Notes under the pieces: model-generated
Told to the model about the DNA's origin: nothing
The model's database searches: none
What the model saw: the letters and a program-made list of their open reading frames with translations, nothing else
Origin: Bifidobacterium breve
GTDB taxonomy: Bacteria > Actinomycetota > Actinomycetes > S36-B12
Assembly: GCA_943328365.2 (NCBI GenBank)
Contig: CALPZT020000024.1
Coordinates: 1 to 10,841, forward strand
Length of the DNA: 10,841 nt
Reading direction: 5' to 3'
Translations under genes and position numbers: made by a program
Part shown: positions 5,754 through 10,841 of the stretch, one piece after another
Position numbering within the stretch: the first letter of the stretch is position 1
Layout of the letters: each line of letters begins with the position of its first letter

Positions 5754-6749
5754 TCAGCCGAACACCGAGGGCCGCCTCATGAGCAGCCGGTAGAGCGCCT
5801 GCTGAATCTGCTCGCGGACCTGATCGGTCAGATTGAAGACGAGCATGGGGTCATCTGCCGCGCCATCGGGATACCCGTCCGTGAGGATCGGCTCGCCGAA
5901 CTCGATGAACCACTTGCTCGGCAGCGGAACCAGCCCGAGCGGGCCGAGCAGTGGAAAGGTCGGAGTGATCGGAAAGTACGGAAGTCCGAGGAGTCGAGCG
6001 AGGGTCTTCGCATTGGAGATCATCGGGTAGATCTCTTCGGCGCCGACAATCGCTGTCGGGACGATCGGGGTCTTCGTCCGCAGCGCTGCGGCAACGAACC
6101 CGCCCCGCCCGAAGCGCTGCAACTTGTAGCGCTCGCTGAACGGCTTCCCGATGCCCTTGAATCCCTCCGGCCAGACACCAACGATCTCACCGCGTTCGAG
6201 CAGCCGCTCCGCATCGGGCGTGCAGGCAAGGGTGTGGCCGGCCTTGCGGGCGATCTCTCCGAGGAACGGGGTCTGGAACACGAGGTTCGCGCCGAGCATG
6301 CGCAGGTGCCGGTGCGCGGGATGATCATCAAGGAGCGCCACCTGGGTCATGACGGAGTCGAAGGCGACCGTGCCCGAGTGATTCGCGACGACGAGGGCGC
6401 CCGAGTCGTCCGGGATGTTCTCGAGGCCGGAGGCCTCGACCCGGAACCACGATCGGTACAGCGGACGGACAAGGGCCATGAGGACGTTCTCGGTGAGGTC
6501 CGGGTCGAAGCCGAACTCGTCGACCTCGTAGTCGCCGCTTCGGCGACGCTGCACGAACTCCCAGGCCTCTTCGGCGAAGGCGCGAAGGTCATCGGGCAAG
6601 GAGGTGAACTCGGCTGGGAGCGCCCGCTGCTGCTGCTCGCGAGCCGGTGCGGCCGCTGGCTGGGGCCCGGTATTGCCGACGAGGCGCGCGGCCTTCGACG
6701 GCGAAAGCCTGCCGCCGTCGCCGATTGGGATGACCTGGGCATCAGGCAA
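5754..6749 (-). CDS. Lysophospholipid acyltransferase family protein (PlsC/MGAT-like)
   Basis: The protein likely transfers an acyl group onto a glycerolipid or lysophospholipid at the membrane. Its 331 residues hold a proline/alanine/glutamine-rich N-terminal 50, then the acyltransferase fold. VVANHSGTVAFD carries the catalytic His124 and Asp131, GVWPEGFKGIGK (191 to 202) is the acceptor-phosphate block, and IVPTAIVGAEEIYP (229 to 242) is the fourth block. His and Asp are two residues further apart than in textbook HX4D enzymes, which fits the MGAT-like branch represented by Rv0502. The start is TTG 6749, with GAGGAG ten bases upstream. It overlaps the end of the epimerase gene by eight bases, so translation is probably coupled. 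An ATG at 6742 is in another frame and gives a shadow reading. The gene converges on the phosphatase with a 15-base gap. Family assignment is firm; acyl donor and acceptor are unknown. Confidence 0.92.
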   Translation of the reverse strand: MPDAQVIPIGDGGRLSPSKAARLVGNTGPQPAAAPAREQQQRALPAEFTSLPDDLRAFAEEAWEFVQRRRSGDYEVDEFGFDPDLTENVLMALVRPLYRSWFRVEASGLENIPDDSGALVVANHSGTVAFDSVMTQVALLDDHPAHRHLRMLGANLVFQTPFLGEIARKAGHTLACTPDAERLLERGEIVGVWPEGFKGIGKPFSERYKLQRFGRGGFVAAALRTKTPIVPTAIVGAEEIYPMISNAKTLARLLGLPYFPITPTFPLLGPLGLVPLPSKWFIEFGEPILTDGYPDGAADDPMLVFNLTDQVREQIQQALYRLLMRRPSVFG

Positions 6750-7707
6750 CGTCGATCATCTCCTCGTCACGAGCCAGGAACTCGTCGAAGGCAGCGTGCG
6801 TGCTGTAGGCCGGGATGAAGCCAAAGGTGCGGGCCACAAGGGAGGTATCGAGGACCCGGCCATACGTGATGAACCTGACCTGCTCGTACGAGAAGTCAAG
6901 AAGGCCGGCCCGAGAAAGGCTGCGCCCGACCGGGGTGAGGAGGAACTCAGGAAGGGCAACGCGTGGGCGCCCGGTCATGCGAATCGCCTGCGACAGGGTC
7001 AGCGCGCCGGGGCCGGCGACATTGAAGGTTCCCACCTGACGATCGTGCACCGCTCGGCGCAGGATCTCCAGTCCATCGTCGACGTGGACAAACTGCAGGC
7101 GCGCATCGAAGCCGAGGACGGTTGGGATAACCGGCAGGGAAAAGTACGCCGTCATTGCCGTCTCGATGCCCGACCCCATGAAGTTCGCGAACCGGAACGT
7201 CGACACGGTGACATCTGGCCTCCGGCGCCCGAAACCACGAACATAGCCCTCGACCTCCGAGGAATCCTTGGGCCAGCCCGCGGTCGGAGCGTGCTTGGGC
7301 TCCATGTCCTCGGTGAACATCGCCGGGTCCTTCGCCCCGCATCCGTAGACACCCGATGTCGACTTCACGACGAGGCTTTGCAGGCTCGGGGTTCGCTGGC
7401 AGGCAGCAAGGAGTTGCATGGTGCCGATGACGTTGATTTCTTTCATCGTGCTCCGGCCACCGGCCTGCTTGGGGGTCGCAATGACCCCCATGTGCACGAC
7501 CGTATCGACCTTCGCATCAGCCATGACCTTTGCGATGACCGGATTGCGGATATCAGCGCGAACGAAGTCAGTTCCGGGTATCGCCACGACCGGGGGGACG
7601 ACATCGACGCCGATCACTCGATCGACGTCGGCCTCAGCTCCGAGAATCTCGGCGATGCGACTTCCGAGGTAGCGGGATACGCCCGTCACCAGAACAATGC
7701 GACCCAT
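6742..7707 (-). CDS. NAD-dependent epimerase/dehydratase family protein (atypical extended SDR)
   Basis: This extended short-chain dehydrogenase/reductase is a cytosolic NAD(P)-binding protein. Its 321 residues begin MGRIVLVTGVSRYLGSRIAE, the Rossmann glycine motif with its middle glycine replaced (TGVSRYLG). VIGVDVVPP (second strand), VRADIRNP, TVVHMGVIATP and INVIGTMQLLAAC are as in sugar epimerases. In the active-site region, SLVVKSTSGVYG is followed by TAGWPKDSSEVEGYVRGF, where I see no YxxxK dyad. The gene matches M. tuberculosis Rv0501 (named galE2) by position, but UDP-galactose epimerase activity should not be assumed. ATG 7707 has GAGGGG about six bases upstream. Its end overlaps the acyltransferase start by eight bases, implying joint expression and perhaps a shared lipid or envelope pathway. 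Substrate unknown. Confidence 0.9.
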   Translation of the reverse strand: MGRIVLVTGVSRYLGSRIAEILGAEADVDRVIGVDVVPPVVAIPGTDFVRADIRNPVIAKVMADAKVDTVVHMGVIATPKQAGGRSTMKEINVIGTMQLLAACQRTPSLQSLVVKSTSGVYGCGAKDPAMFTEDMEPKHAPTAGWPKDSSEVEGYVRGFGRRRPDVTVSTFRFANFMGSGIETAMTAYFSLPVIPTVLGFDARLQFVHVDDGLEILRRAVHDRQVGTFNVAGPGALTLSQAIRMTGRPRVALPEFLLTPVGRSLSRAGLLDFSYEQVRFITYGRVLDTSLVARTFGFIPAYSTHAAFDEFLARDEEMIDVA

Positions 7708-7727
7708 GGTGCCCCCTCACAGCAGGC

Positions 7728-7744
7728 CCCTCCGGGGCGGAGGG
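7728..7744 (-). terminator. GC-rich hairpin between bS22 and the epimerase gene
   Basis: CCCTCCG and CGGAGGG form a perfect 7-bp stem with a 3-base loop, eight bases after the bS22 stop and about 20 bases before the epimerase start. There is no T-run behind it. It may slow or partly end transcription from the abundant ribosomal-protein message, or protect its 3' end. Confidence 0.4.
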
Positions 7745-7751
7745 CGAACCG

Positions 7752-7850
7752 CTACTTCTTGTTGCGGCGCTGGACTCGCGTGCGTCGAAGCAGCTTGCGG
7801 TGCTTCTTCTTAGCCATCCGCTTGCGACGCTTCTTGATGACTGAGCCCAT
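7752..7850 (-). CDS. Small ribosomal subunit protein bS22 (32 residues, AURKAIP1/COX24-like)
   Basis: This tiny gene encodes 32 residues: [19 protein letters not shown], then [13 protein letters not shown]. More than half are Lys or Arg, and the [20 protein letters not shown] core is the hallmark of the actinobacterial 30S protein bS22, seen in mycobacterial ribosome structures and related to the mitochondrial AURKAIP1/COX24 domain. It corresponds to Rv0500B by sequence and position, between the excisionase-type gene and the epimerase. ATG 7850 has GAGGA seven bases upstream. The 145-base gap before it contains a candidate promoter and a leader hairpin, and a second hairpin follows the stop. 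It is well below usual ORF length cut-offs and easily missed. I am very confident of identity. Confidence 0.95.
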   Translation of the reverse strand: MGSVIKKRRKRMAKKKHRKLLRRTRVQRRNKK

Positions 7851-7876
7851 TAATGAATCCTCGCGTTGGTTGGTGG

Positions 7877-7893
7877 CAGCGGACAGCCCGCTG
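7877..7893 (-). promoter_or_regulatory. Leader hairpin upstream of bS22
   Basis: CAGCGG and CCGCTG form a perfect 6-bp stem with a 5-base loop in the presumed 5' leader, 27 bases before the ATG. Ribosomal protein leaders often carry autoregulatory structures, but nothing here proves binding. Confidence 0.3.
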
Positions 7894-7924
7894 AGCACGA
7901 CGTCTTATTCACGATGCGAAAGGG

Positions 7925-7930
7925 AGCCTA
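7925..7930 (-). promoter_or_regulatory. Candidate -10 element for bS22
   Basis: Minus-strand TAGGCT (in GATAGGCT) fits the actinobacterial TANNNT -10. A transcript would begin near 7918 and have a leader of about 67 bases. No good -35 is seen at 16 to 18 bases upstream, so support is weak. Confidence 0.28.
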
Positions 7931-7995
7931 TCGCCGTGCGGGGATGCTCCGGTGACCGGTCTGGCCGCCAGCGCTTTGCGCCCCGATGGATCTGG

Positions 7996-8235
7996 TCAGG
8001 CAGTCTCGACAAATGAGTCGCGAAGGTAGTCGTGAACCGCCTGCTCCGGCACTCGAAAGGACCGCCCGACACGCACGGCGGGCAGCTCGCCACCATGCAC
8101 GAGGCGGTACACCGTCATCTTCGAGACGCGCATGACTGCAGCTACCTCGGCAACGGTAAGGAACCGCACCTCGGAGAAGGCACGATCGGGGGTCGTTGAC
8201 ATCTGGCACCGAACTTCCTGCTCAACGAACCGCAC
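7996..8235 (-). CDS. BldC-like / excisionase-family small helix-turn-helix DNA-binding protein
   Basis: This is a MerR-type winged-helix protein of the excisionase/BldC class, a small transcription factor rather than a phage excisionase. The core reads VRFLTVAEVAAVMRVSKMTVYRLVHGGELPAVRVGRSFRVPEQAVHDYL: helix-turn-helix, then the wing with GRSFRV. It is nearly identical in layout to Rv0500A of M. tuberculosis and stands in the same place beside bS22. GTG 8235 (79 residues) has GGAGGGGA at ideal spacing. ATG 8202 (68 residues) has only a distant AGGAAG. The N-terminal arm is variable in relatives, so both are possible; I prefer the GTG. A further in-frame extension to 8493 runs into acuC and is not credible. 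Targets are unknown. BldC in Streptomyces binds AT-rich direct repeats and controls development. Confidence 0.92.
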   Translation of the reverse strand: MRFVEQEVRCQMSTTPDRAFSEVRFLTVAEVAAVMRVSKMTVYRLVHGGELPAVRVGRSFRVPEQAVHDYLRDSFVETA

Positions 8236-8240
8236 CGGCT

Positions 8241-8248
8241 TCCCCTCC
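8241..8248 (-). promoter_or_regulatory. Strong Shine-Dalgarno supporting the GTG start of the BldC-like gene
   Basis: The minus strand reads GGAGGGGA, then five bases, then GTG 8235. The GGAGG core lies eight bases from the GTG. This is the best ribosome site in the neighbourhood and argues that translation starts 11 codons before ATG 8202. Confidence 0.5.
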
Positions 8249-8276
8249 GGTGAGCAACAGCTGTCGAACGTATCGA

Positions 8277-8300
8277 AGATTAGTGGCGAACGGGGCCACT
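8277..8300 (-). promoter_or_regulatory. Inverted repeat and candidate -10 upstream of the BldC-like gene
   Basis: AGTGGC (8282 to 8287) and GCCACT (8295 to 8300) are perfect 6-base arms with a 7-base loop. On the minus strand a TAATCT -10 candidate (8282 to 8277) abuts the repeat, the same hexamer as at the rex promoter. With an 18-base spacer the -35 would be TTCCCC, which is weak. The palindrome would fill the spacer, so it could be an operator. Alternatively it is a terminator for acuC, 57 bases past that gene's stop, though it lacks a T-run. Confidence 0.33.
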
Positions 8301-8356
8301 GGGGAAGTTGGTTTGCCAGATTGAGAGCAAATAGGCACAAACTCAGGCCCCACGAG

Positions 8357-9553
8357 CTAGTTCCAACCCCCCGGCTCGGCGACGAGCCCCCAGTACGGGA
8401 AGCACGCCTCCCGCGTCGCGAGGATGGCAAGGTCAACGTGGTCATCCCGGTCGAACCCATCGTCACACGCCTTCGGCCATGGGTGATGACCATCGGTCAT
8501 CAGCTCCGGCGCTGACCGGCCGAGCGCCGACGTCACGTAGTCGGCAAAGGCCTGCGGCACCGGCGCCGAAGGATCGATGCGATGCCCGGTTGCCTCGGCG
8601 ATGAGGTGGGTCCAGGCGCGCGGCACGACGTTGACCCACTCATAGCCACCGCCGCCAACGGCAAGCCACCGACCGGCCGCATAGCGGTGGGCCCAACGGT
8701 GGAGAGCCTCGTAGCTCATCCGCTGCCCATCAATGGTCATTGTGAGATTCGCGAGCGGGTCCTCGAGGTGGGAGTCGACGCCCAGCTGGGTCACGAGCAC
8801 CTGCGGGGCAAAGGCACCGAGGAGATCCGGCACCACCGCGTGGAGGGCTCGCAGGAAGCCCTGGTCTCCCGTGCCGGCTGGAAGGGCAACATTGACGGCC
8901 GTGCCGAGCGCGCCCGGCCCGCCCATCTCCGTCGGCCAGCCGGTGCCGGGAAAGAGCGTTGCCGGGCTCTCGTGGATCGAGATGGTCATGACGCGCGGAT
9001 CGTCCCAGAAGATCGCCTGGACACCGTCACCATGGTGGACGTCGACATCGACATAGGCGACCCGTTCGATGCCCTGATCCAGCAGCCAGGCGATCGCCAC
9101 CCCGATGTCGCTGTAGACGCAAAAACCCTCGGCCGCGCCCGGCATCGCATGATGCAACCCGCCGGCGAGGTTCACGGCGTGCTCGACCCGGCCCTCGAGG
9201 AGCGCCCGGGCACCGGTGAGGCTAGCCCCCGCGACTCGCGTGGACGCCTCATGCATGCCGGCGAAGACCGGGGTATCGGAGGTACCGAGCCCGCGGCGAA
9301 GGTCGACCTGACGGGGATCCGCGGACGCGCGCTGCACCGCCTCGATGTAGCCGGGCTCATGGACCCGAAGCAGGTCCTCGAGCTCGGCAAGGGGAACCGG
9401 GCCGAGCATCTCGACATTCGGGTGGTCGAACAGGCCGAACTCGCGTGCCAGGCGCATCGCGAGCTCGACTCGGATCGGCGCCAGAGGGTGCCCGGGGCCG
9501 AAGTCATACGCGCGCAGTCGTTCGTCCCAGACAACGCCAACGCGCTCGCTCAT
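8357..9553 (-). CDS. acuC: Acetoin utilization protein AcuC (class I histone deacetylase-like)
   Basis: AcuC is a zinc-dependent protein deacetylase; in Bacillus subtilis it removes acetyl groups from acetyl-CoA synthetase, restoring its activity. This copy has 398 residues, the usual length. Visible features from ATG 9553: HPLAPIRVE near the N-terminus, GGLHHAMP with the paired histidines 134 and 135, and YVDVDVHHGDG with zinc ligands Asp171 and His173. QLGVDSHLEDPL follows with the third ligand Asp260, then VGGGGYEW with the catalytic Tyr304. All catalytic residues are intact. AAGGGA stands seven bases before the ATG, and the start lies four bases after the proC stop, so the gene is in the proline operon. 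A longer reading to 9637 would overlap proC and adds nothing family-like. No acs gene lies in the window; the acyl-CoA ligase at 3303 to 4811 is the only visible enzyme of the AcuC substrate class. Confidence 0.95.
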   Translation of the reverse strand: MSERVGVVWDERLRAYDFGPGHPLAPIRVELAMRLAREFGLFDHPNVEMLGPVPLAELEDLLRVHEPGYIEAVQRASADPRQVDLRRGLGTSDTPVFAGMHEASTRVAGASLTGARALLEGRVEHAVNLAGGLHHAMPGAAEGFCVYSDIGVAIAWLLDQGIERVAYVDVDVHHGDGVQAIFWDDPRVMTISIHESPATLFPGTGWPTEMGGPGALGTAVNVALPAGTGDQGFLRALHAVVPDLLGAFAPQVLVTQLGVDSHLEDPLANLTMTIDGQRMSYEALHRWAHRYAAGRWLAVGGGGYEWVNVVPRAWTHLIAEATGHRIDPSAPVPQAFADYVTSALGRSAPELMTDGHHPWPKACDDGFDRDDHVDLAILATREACFPYWGLVAEPGGWN

Positions 9554-9557
9554 TCGC

Positions 9558-10355
9558 CTATCCCTTCGACAGTTCTCGGCTGCGATCACGTGCCGATTCG
9601 ATTGCCGTGCGCACGGAACGCTGCACGTCCTCGGCATCGAGCACGGCGATTGCTGCCGCAGTCGTGCCGCCCGGCGAGGTCACCTTTGCTCGCAGTGCAG
9701 CCGGCTCCTCGCCACTTGCCTCGAGCAGCCTCGCTGCCCCAAGGAGCGTGTGGACAACCGACGCGCGGGCGGTATCCGGTGGCATCCCGAGTTCGCAGGC
9801 GCCATCGATCATCGCCTCAGCGAGATAGAACAGGTACGCCGGACCACTGCCCGACACTGCCGTCACGGCGTCTTGCAGGGCCTCAGGGACCTCCACAACG
9901 ACCCCGACGGACGAGAGCAGGTCGCGCGCCTGATCGAGGGCCTCGGGGGTGCACCGAGCTCCTGCGCTGATCCCGGTCACTCCGCTCTCGATCTTCGCCG
10001 GCGTATTCGGCATCGCGCGCACGACGTTTGCGAACGGCATGGACGACTCGAGGAGTTCAGTCGTGATGCCGGCCGCAATCGAGATGACGAGGGATCCGGG
10101 CTCGATGCTCGAGGCGATGTCGGCGACGAGACCCCTGATGTCCTGCGGCTTCACGACGAGGATCACCACATCGGAGCCAGCACAGGCCGCTGACGGCTCC
10201 TCGACGAGCACCCCGAGCCGTTCGACGAGCTCGGCAGCCCGCTCGGGCCGCTTCTCAGCGACGACAACGGTCGGCGGCGGAGACAGCCGCCGCTGGAAAC
10301 CGACGATGAGGGCCTCACCCATGACCCCGCCGCCGAGCACCGCAATCCTGGTCAT
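9558..10355 (-). CDS. proC: Pyrroline-5-carboxylate reductase
   Basis: ProC reduces 1-pyrroline-5-carboxylate to L-proline with NAD(P)H, the last step of proline synthesis in the cytosol. The 265-residue protein starts MTRIAVLGGGVMGEAL (Rossmann GxGxMG). It continues with VVVAEKRPERA, VILVVKPQDI, ISIAAGITTELLE and VVRAMPNTPA, and ends with the dimerisation domain carrying VSGSGPAYLFYLAEAM and VTSPGGTTAAAI, the P5C reductase signature. Length and residues are normal. ATG 10355 has a textbook GGAGGT six bases upstream. An upstream extension to 10457 lies within proline dehydrogenase and is rejected. The gene follows proline dehydrogenase by 17 bases and precedes acuC by four, so one transcript is likely. 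It is the counterpart of Rv0500. Confidence 0.97.
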   Translation of the reverse strand: MTRIAVLGGGVMGEALIVGFQRRLSPPPTVVVAEKRPERAAELVERLGVLVEEPSAACAGSDVVILVVKPQDIRGLVADIASSIEPGSLVISIAAGITTELLESSMPFANVVRAMPNTPAKIESGVTGISAGARCTPEALDQARDLLSSVGVVVEVPEALQDAVTAVSGSGPAYLFYLAEAMIDGACELGMPPDTARASVVHTLLGAARLLEASGEEPAALRAKVTSPGGTTAAAIAVLDAEDVQRSVRTAIESARDRSRELSKG

Positions 10356-10372
10356 GTGCGCACCTCCATATC

Positions 10373-10841
10373 TCAGGCGCCGGGCAGAAGCACGCGGACC
10401 GCCGACGCCAGACCGCTCGGGCGCTTCGCCAACCCTCCCACGAGTCGACCGAACCACTCGGGACCGAAGGGAACGAACACGCGCACATGTTCACCTGCGT
10501 CGACAAGTCGCTGCTGAAGGTGCTCGGCCCGACCGAGATACATCGCGAACTCGTAGCTCCGCGGCTCCCGTTGGTAGCGCCCAGCCAGAGCCTGGACGAT
10601 CTCGACGAGGCGCGGGTCATGGGTCGCGAATGAGGGCTCGGCTGCCTCCCCGCGGGCAAGGAGCACCTTGGCGCATCGCACAAATGACTTGTCGACTTCA
10701 ACGGAATGGTCAAAGCGGCCCGACTCATTCGGCGCCGCCGCAGTGCCCTCCTTAACCAGCCGGACCCGGCCACCCATCTGAGCGCAGTCTCGTTCGGTGC
10801 GCCGCAAGGAAGTCTGAAGGCCGATGCCGACGTCACGCCCG
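10373..10841 (-). CDS. Proline dehydrogenase, C-terminal part (5' end beyond the window)
   Basis: This is the FAD-dependent monofunctional proline dehydrogenase that oxidises proline to P5C, usually at the inner membrane face. Only the last 155 residues are present, and the frame is open to the window edge. Visible blocks match the family: GIGLQTSLRRTERDC, RVRLVKEG, EVDKSFVRCAKVLL, FATHDPRLVEI, YEFAMYLGRAEHLQQRL and VRVFVPFGPEWFGRL. The canonical LVKGAY is changed to LVKEGT: the lysine is kept but Gly-Ala-Tyr is replaced. The stop lies 17 bases before proC, whose ribosome site sits in the gap. Possible TTG or other internal starts near 10807 are not real starts because the conserved LQxxLRRT block continues upstream. 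Identity is clear; whether the variant motif affects activity is unknown. Confidence 0.9.
   Translation of the reverse strand, partial: GRDVGIGLQTSLRRTERDCAQMGGRVRLVKEGTAAAPNESGRFDHSVEVDKSFVRCAKVLLARGEAAEPSFATHDPRLVEIVQALAGRYQREPRSYEFAMYLGRAEHLQQRLVDAGEHVRVFVPFGPEWFGRLVGGLAKRPSGLASAVRVLLPGA

Noticed and set aside
6604..8016. 470-codon plus-strand open frame over the epimerase, bS22 and part of the acyltransferase
   Set aside because: It crosses three supported genes and two gene gaps without any family-like sequence.
7996..8235. Phage or integrative-element excisionase
   Set aside because: The name is a family label only. The gene sits in a conserved core cluster, with no integrase, attachment site or repeats nearby.
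8236..8493. N-terminal extension of the BldC-like protein to 165 residues
   Set aside because: The extra part overlaps the 3' end of acuC, is low-complexity and lies upstream of a strong ribosome site at the GTG 8235.
8582..9970. 462-codon open frame on the plus strand opposite acuC and proC
   Set aside because: It spans two unrelated real genes, has no recognisable domain and follows the codon phase bias of the opposite strand.

Overview
The window is a compact, GC-rich stretch of bacterial chromosome from an actinomycete (phylum Actinomycetota). The main evidence is synteny. A proC, excisionase-type small DNA-binding protein, 32-residue basic ribosomal protein bS22, epimerase, lysophospholipid acyltransferase, HAD-IB phosphatase, glutaredoxin and hemD series runs in the order known from Mycobacterium tuberculosis (Rv0500, Rv0500A, Rv0500B, Rv0501, Rv0502, Rv0505c, Rv0508, Rv0511). 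Rex lies next to a fused CobA-HemD protein, which is also an actinobacterial trait. The order or family cannot be fixed from this window. There are no mobile elements, CRISPR arrays, tRNAs or rRNAs. Coding is nearly continuous; the largest gaps are about 120 to 150 bases.

Layout from high to low coordinates, because almost everything reads on the minus strand: (1) proline dehydrogenase (5' end cut by the window), proC and acuC, tightly packed; (2) a BldC-like DNA-binding protein and the tiny ribosomal protein bS22, each with its own leader; (3) an epimerase-like atypical SDR overlapping a lysophospholipid acyltransferase; (4) the only plus-strand gene, a membrane-anchored HAD-IB phosphatase, convergent with the acyltransferase and divergent from the next gene; (5) an AMP-forming acyl-CoA ligase overlapping a small glutaredoxin; (6) the redox sensor gene rex, the bifunctional hemD, and a histidine phosphatase cut by the window's left edge.

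Functionally there are four blocks. The first interconverts proline and P5C and carries a protein deacylase. The second is translation and regulation. The third is lipid or phosphate-ester chemistry (acyl activation, acyl transfer, HAD phosphatase). The fourth couples NADH/NAD+ sensing by Rex to tetrapyrrole synthesis. No wholly new system stands out. The points most worth checking are: the absence of hemA and hemC between rex and hemD, and of hemB and hemL between hemD and the histidine phosphatase; an acyl-CoA ligase with a PX4GK acetylation motif on the same strand as an AcuC deacetylase; a biosynthetic and a catabolic proline enzyme in one apparent operon; and several families with altered catalytic motifs (CobA domain, SDR, acyltransferase, proline dehydrogenase).
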